This document shows positions 5,964-7,238 of a DNA stretch of 7,238 nt, piece by piece (the stretch's first letter is position 1; each line of letters starts with the position of its first letter). The notes under the pieces are model-generated. The model had not been told where the DNA came from. It worked only from the letters and a program-made list of their open reading frames with translations, and made no database searches. Origin of the DNA: Oscillospiraceae bacterium (GTDB taxonomy: Bacteria; Bacillota; Clostridia; Oscillospirales; Acutalibacteraceae). Made by a program: the position numbers and the translations under genes. Location: NCBI GenBank assembly GCA_902796535.1, contig CADBPL010000010.1:1-7238 (forward strand), given 5' to 3'.

Positions 5964-6806
5964 ATGGAAAACGTAAGGCTCAACAACCATATCACCTGCC
6001 CGGTCGTGGGCATCGGCACCTTTATGCTCTCACCCGCGGACGCCGAAAACAGCGTGCGCGAGGCGCTGAAAATGGGTTACCGCCTGATCGACACGGCAAA
6101 CGCTTACGTCAACGAACGCGCCGTCGGCCGCGGAATGAAGGCAAGCGGCGTACCGCGGGGCGAAATCTTCCTCTCGACCAAGCTCTGGCCGAGCGAATAT
6201 GAAAACGAAAACGCTGTGGATGAAACGCTGGAGCGGCTCGGCGTCGATTCCGTCGACCTTCTCTATATCCATCAGCCTGCCGGCAACTGGCTCGCCGGTT
6301 ACCGTCTGCTCGAAAAAGCATACAGACAGGGCAAGGCAAGGAGCATAGGCATTTCCAACTTTGAAGGGAAATACCTCGCCGAGCTTGCAGCCAAATGGGA
6401 GATCGTACCGCAGTTCATTCAGGTGGAAGCGCACCCATATTTTACGCAGAAGGAGCTGCGCGAAACACTCGAAAAATACGACGTCAGGCTGATGAGCTGG
6501 TATCCGCTGGGACACGGCGACAAATCGCTGATCAGCGAACCCGTCTTCGCCCGGCTCGGGGAAAAATACGGCAAAACGCCCGCTCAGGTGATCCTGCGCT
6601 GGCACACGCAGATGGGGTTCGTCGTCATTCCGGGCTCGAAGAACACGGACCACATTCGCGACAATCTGAACATCCTCGACTTCACGTTGACGGAGGAAGA
6701 AATGGCGCAGATCGCAAAGCTCGACAAAAACGAACGCTACTACCATCGCACCGACGCCCAGCTCGTTCAGTTCGCCGCGTGGAAACCGGAATTTGAAAAA
6801 GAATAA
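5964..6806 (+). CDS. Aldo/keto reductase
   Basis: Predicted 280-residue NADPH-dependent oxidoreductase of the AKR superfamily, reducing aldehydes or ketones to alcohols in the cytoplasm. The full catalytic tetrad is visible: D43 and Y48 in LIDTANAYVNE, K73 in LSTKLW, and H103 in LLYIHQP. Other family blocks are VVGIGTF near the N-terminus, GKARSIGISNF, IQVEAHPYF and the nucleotide-binding VVIPGSKNTDHIRDNLNI near the C-terminus. Length is normal for the family. The start has AAGGAG 8 nt upstream. It follows the lipoprotein gene by 21 bp and probably shares the operon under LysR control. Substrate is not deducible; family members range from 2,5-diketogluconate to methylglyoxal reductases. A hairpin repeat array and a terminator lie downstream. 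Confidence 0.96.
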   Translation: MENVRLNNHITCPVVGIGTFMLSPADAENSVREALKMGYRLIDTANAYVNERAVGRGMKASGVPRGEIFLSTKLWPSEYENENAVDETLERLGVDSVDLLYIHQPAGNWLAGYRLLEKAYRQGKARSIGISNFEGKYLAELAAKWEIVPQFIQVEAHPYFTQKELRETLEKYDVRLMSWYPLGHGDKSLISEPVFARLGEKYGKTPAQVILRWHTQMGFVVIPGSKNTDHIRDNLNILDFTLTEEEMAQIAKLDKNERYYHRTDAQLVQFAAWKPEFEKE

Positions 6807-6867
6807 CCCTGTTCCTTGAAGCTGTTCCGCCTGAGCCGACAGCAGCCGCAGCGGTGCGATAGGCTCC

Positions 6868-6954
6868 CCTCACTTGCCGAAGGCACACATCACTCCCGAA
6901 GGGAACATCACTTGCAAAGCAAACATCACGTTTCGCGACAGCGGAACACATCAT
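6868..6954. repeat. Tandem mini-hairpin array with ACATCAC linkers
   Basis: Four short inverted repeats are separated by near-constant linkers. The hairpins are TTGCC-GAA-GGCA (6874-6884), TCCC-GAA-GGGA (6894-6904), TTGC-AAA-GCAA (6912-6922) and GTTTCGC-GACA-GCGGAAC (6930-6947, with one G-T pair). ACATCAC starts at 6887, 6905 and 6923, and ACATCAT at 6948; CTCAC precedes the first hairpin. Spacing is 18, 18 and 25 bp. Stem sequences differ while pairing is kept. It lies after the aldo/keto reductase and before a terminator, so it would form part of that operon's 3' untranslated region. Function is unknown. Confidence 0.8.
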
Positions 6955-6956
6955 TC

Positions 6957-6998
6957 AAAAAAGCGCCTTTTGCCCAAGCAGGCAAAAGACGCTTTTTT
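6957..6998. terminator. Bidirectional rho-independent terminator
   Basis: An 18-nt arm (6957-6974, AAAAAAGCGCCTTTTGCC) pairs with 6981-6998 around the loop CAAGCA, with one C-A mismatch. The stem ends in six T residues on the plus strand and, by symmetry, on the minus strand. It would end the aldo/keto reductase operon from the left and transcription from the tRNA side from the right. Confidence 0.85.
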
Positions 6999-6999
6999 G

Positions 7000-7109
7000 T
7001 TGGTGCGGGTAACAGGACTTGACTCGCGCGCCTGCGGGCGCCTGGTCGCTCGCGGTCACAACCGTCCACTGGACGGTTGCTCTGTACCGCTCGTCCTTCA
7101 AGTCCTGTT
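7000..7109. repeat. Inverted-repeat element carrying a copy of the tRNA-Leu 3' end
   Basis: 7000-7022 is an exact 23-nt copy of 7155-7177, the CCA end and T-arm of the tRNA-Leu gene. The part AACAGGACTTGA (7011-7022) recurs inverted at 7098-7109, giving perfect 12-bp ends around a GC-rich core. The core contains a 10-bp palindrome, CAACCGTCCA-C-TGGACGGTTG (7059-7079), and a smaller GC-rich hairpin near 7028-7041. No credible protein or complete tRNA is present. It resembles a small non-coding repeat or a relic of integration at the tRNA 3' end. Confidence 0.75.
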
Positions 7110-7117
7110 CTTGTAAA

Positions 7118-7156
7118 AAAAACACGACTCCGACCGATGCCCGGAGCCGTGTTTTT
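7118..7156 (-). terminator. Terminator immediately downstream of tRNA-Leu
   Basis: AAAAACACGACTCCG (7118-7132) pairs with CGGAGCCGTGTTTTT (7142-7156) around a 9-nt loop, with one mismatch. On the minus strand the stem starts at the CCA of the tRNA and ends in a run of eight T residues, so it fits as the tRNA terminator. The symmetric T run also allows plus-strand use. Confidence 0.85.
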
Positions 7157-7238
7157 GGTGCGGGTAACAGGACTTGAACCTGCACAGCCTTGCGACCATT
7201 AGAACCTGAATCTAACGCGTCTGCCAATTCCGCCATAC
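7156..7238 (-). tRNA. tRNA-Leu (anticodon CAG), 5' end cut by window edge
   Basis: The minus strand reads as a class II tRNA: GGCGGAATTGGCAGACGC is the leucine-type D region. The anticodon arm TTAGA-TTCAGGT-TCTAA places CAG at the anticodon, so it decodes CUG. A long variable arm (TGGTCGCAAGGCT), the T arm GCAGG-TTCAAGT-CCTGT and an encoded CCA (7156-7158) follow. The 3' acceptor strand TACCCGC predicts the 5' strand GCGGGTA, of which only GTA is inside the window, so about 4 nt are missing. Confidence 0.96.

Noticed and set aside
6868..6954. CRISPR array
   Set aside because: The constant part is only about 7 nt and the variable parts are self-complementary hairpins of 11-18 nt, not 30-nt unrelated spacers; no cas gene is present.
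7000..7112. Second tRNA gene
   Set aside because: Only the 3' acceptor and part of the T arm match; there is no D arm, anticodon arm or 5' acceptor strand.
6955..7236. Minus-strand open frame of 93 codons over the tRNA and terminators
   Set aside because: It runs through a tRNA gene, two terminators and a palindromic repeat, so it is not a protein gene.

Overview
The window looks like a chromosomal segment of a GC-rich gut-type Clostridia (Oscillospiraceae/Ruminococcaceae-like). This is inferred from strong AGGAGG-type ribosome binding sites, G/C-rich third codon positions, a LysR-flavodoxin-aldo/keto reductase gene set, and dispersed hairpin repeats near a tRNA. No gene here fixes the species.

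Region 1 (1-3976) is a carbohydrate module of two co-directional, apparently non-secreted glycoside hydrolases. The first (120-2333) has a GH67/GH20-like N-terminal domain and a TIM barrel. The second (2504-3976) is a GH5 enzyme of the endoglycoceramidase type. The first gene lies between two 84-bp inverted repeat arms (1-84 and 2319-2402, 77/84 matching). The right arm encodes the last residues and the stop codon of that gene. A third, diverged copy (2428-2479) precedes the GH5 gene in the same orientation as the left arm. All three copies keep an internal dyad (TGRCGR...CGYCA) and, about 13 bp further on, the motif CGATTTAATCAGYGGTTAC followed by a -10-like AT stretch. This is the most unusual structure in the window: a shared regulatory module, the ends of a mobile or invertible cassette, or both.

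Region 2 (3982-6806) is a redox locus. A LysR-type regulator (minus strand) diverges from an apparent operon of a flavodoxin-like protein, a lipoprotein with a shortened NTF2/SnoaL-like domain, and an aldo/keto reductase with an intact catalytic tetrad. The divergent promoter region holds a strong minus-strand promoter and a dyad suited to LysR control. Gene gaps of about 20 bp in the operon suggest co-transcription.

Region 3 (6807-7238) has no protein gene. It holds a tandem array of small hairpins whose stems vary in a compensatory way between constant ACATCAC linkers, a bidirectional terminator, an inverted-repeat element bounded by a 23-nt copy of the tRNA-Leu 3' end, a second terminator, and a tRNA-Leu(CAG) on the minus strand cut by the window edge about 4 nt short of its 5' end.
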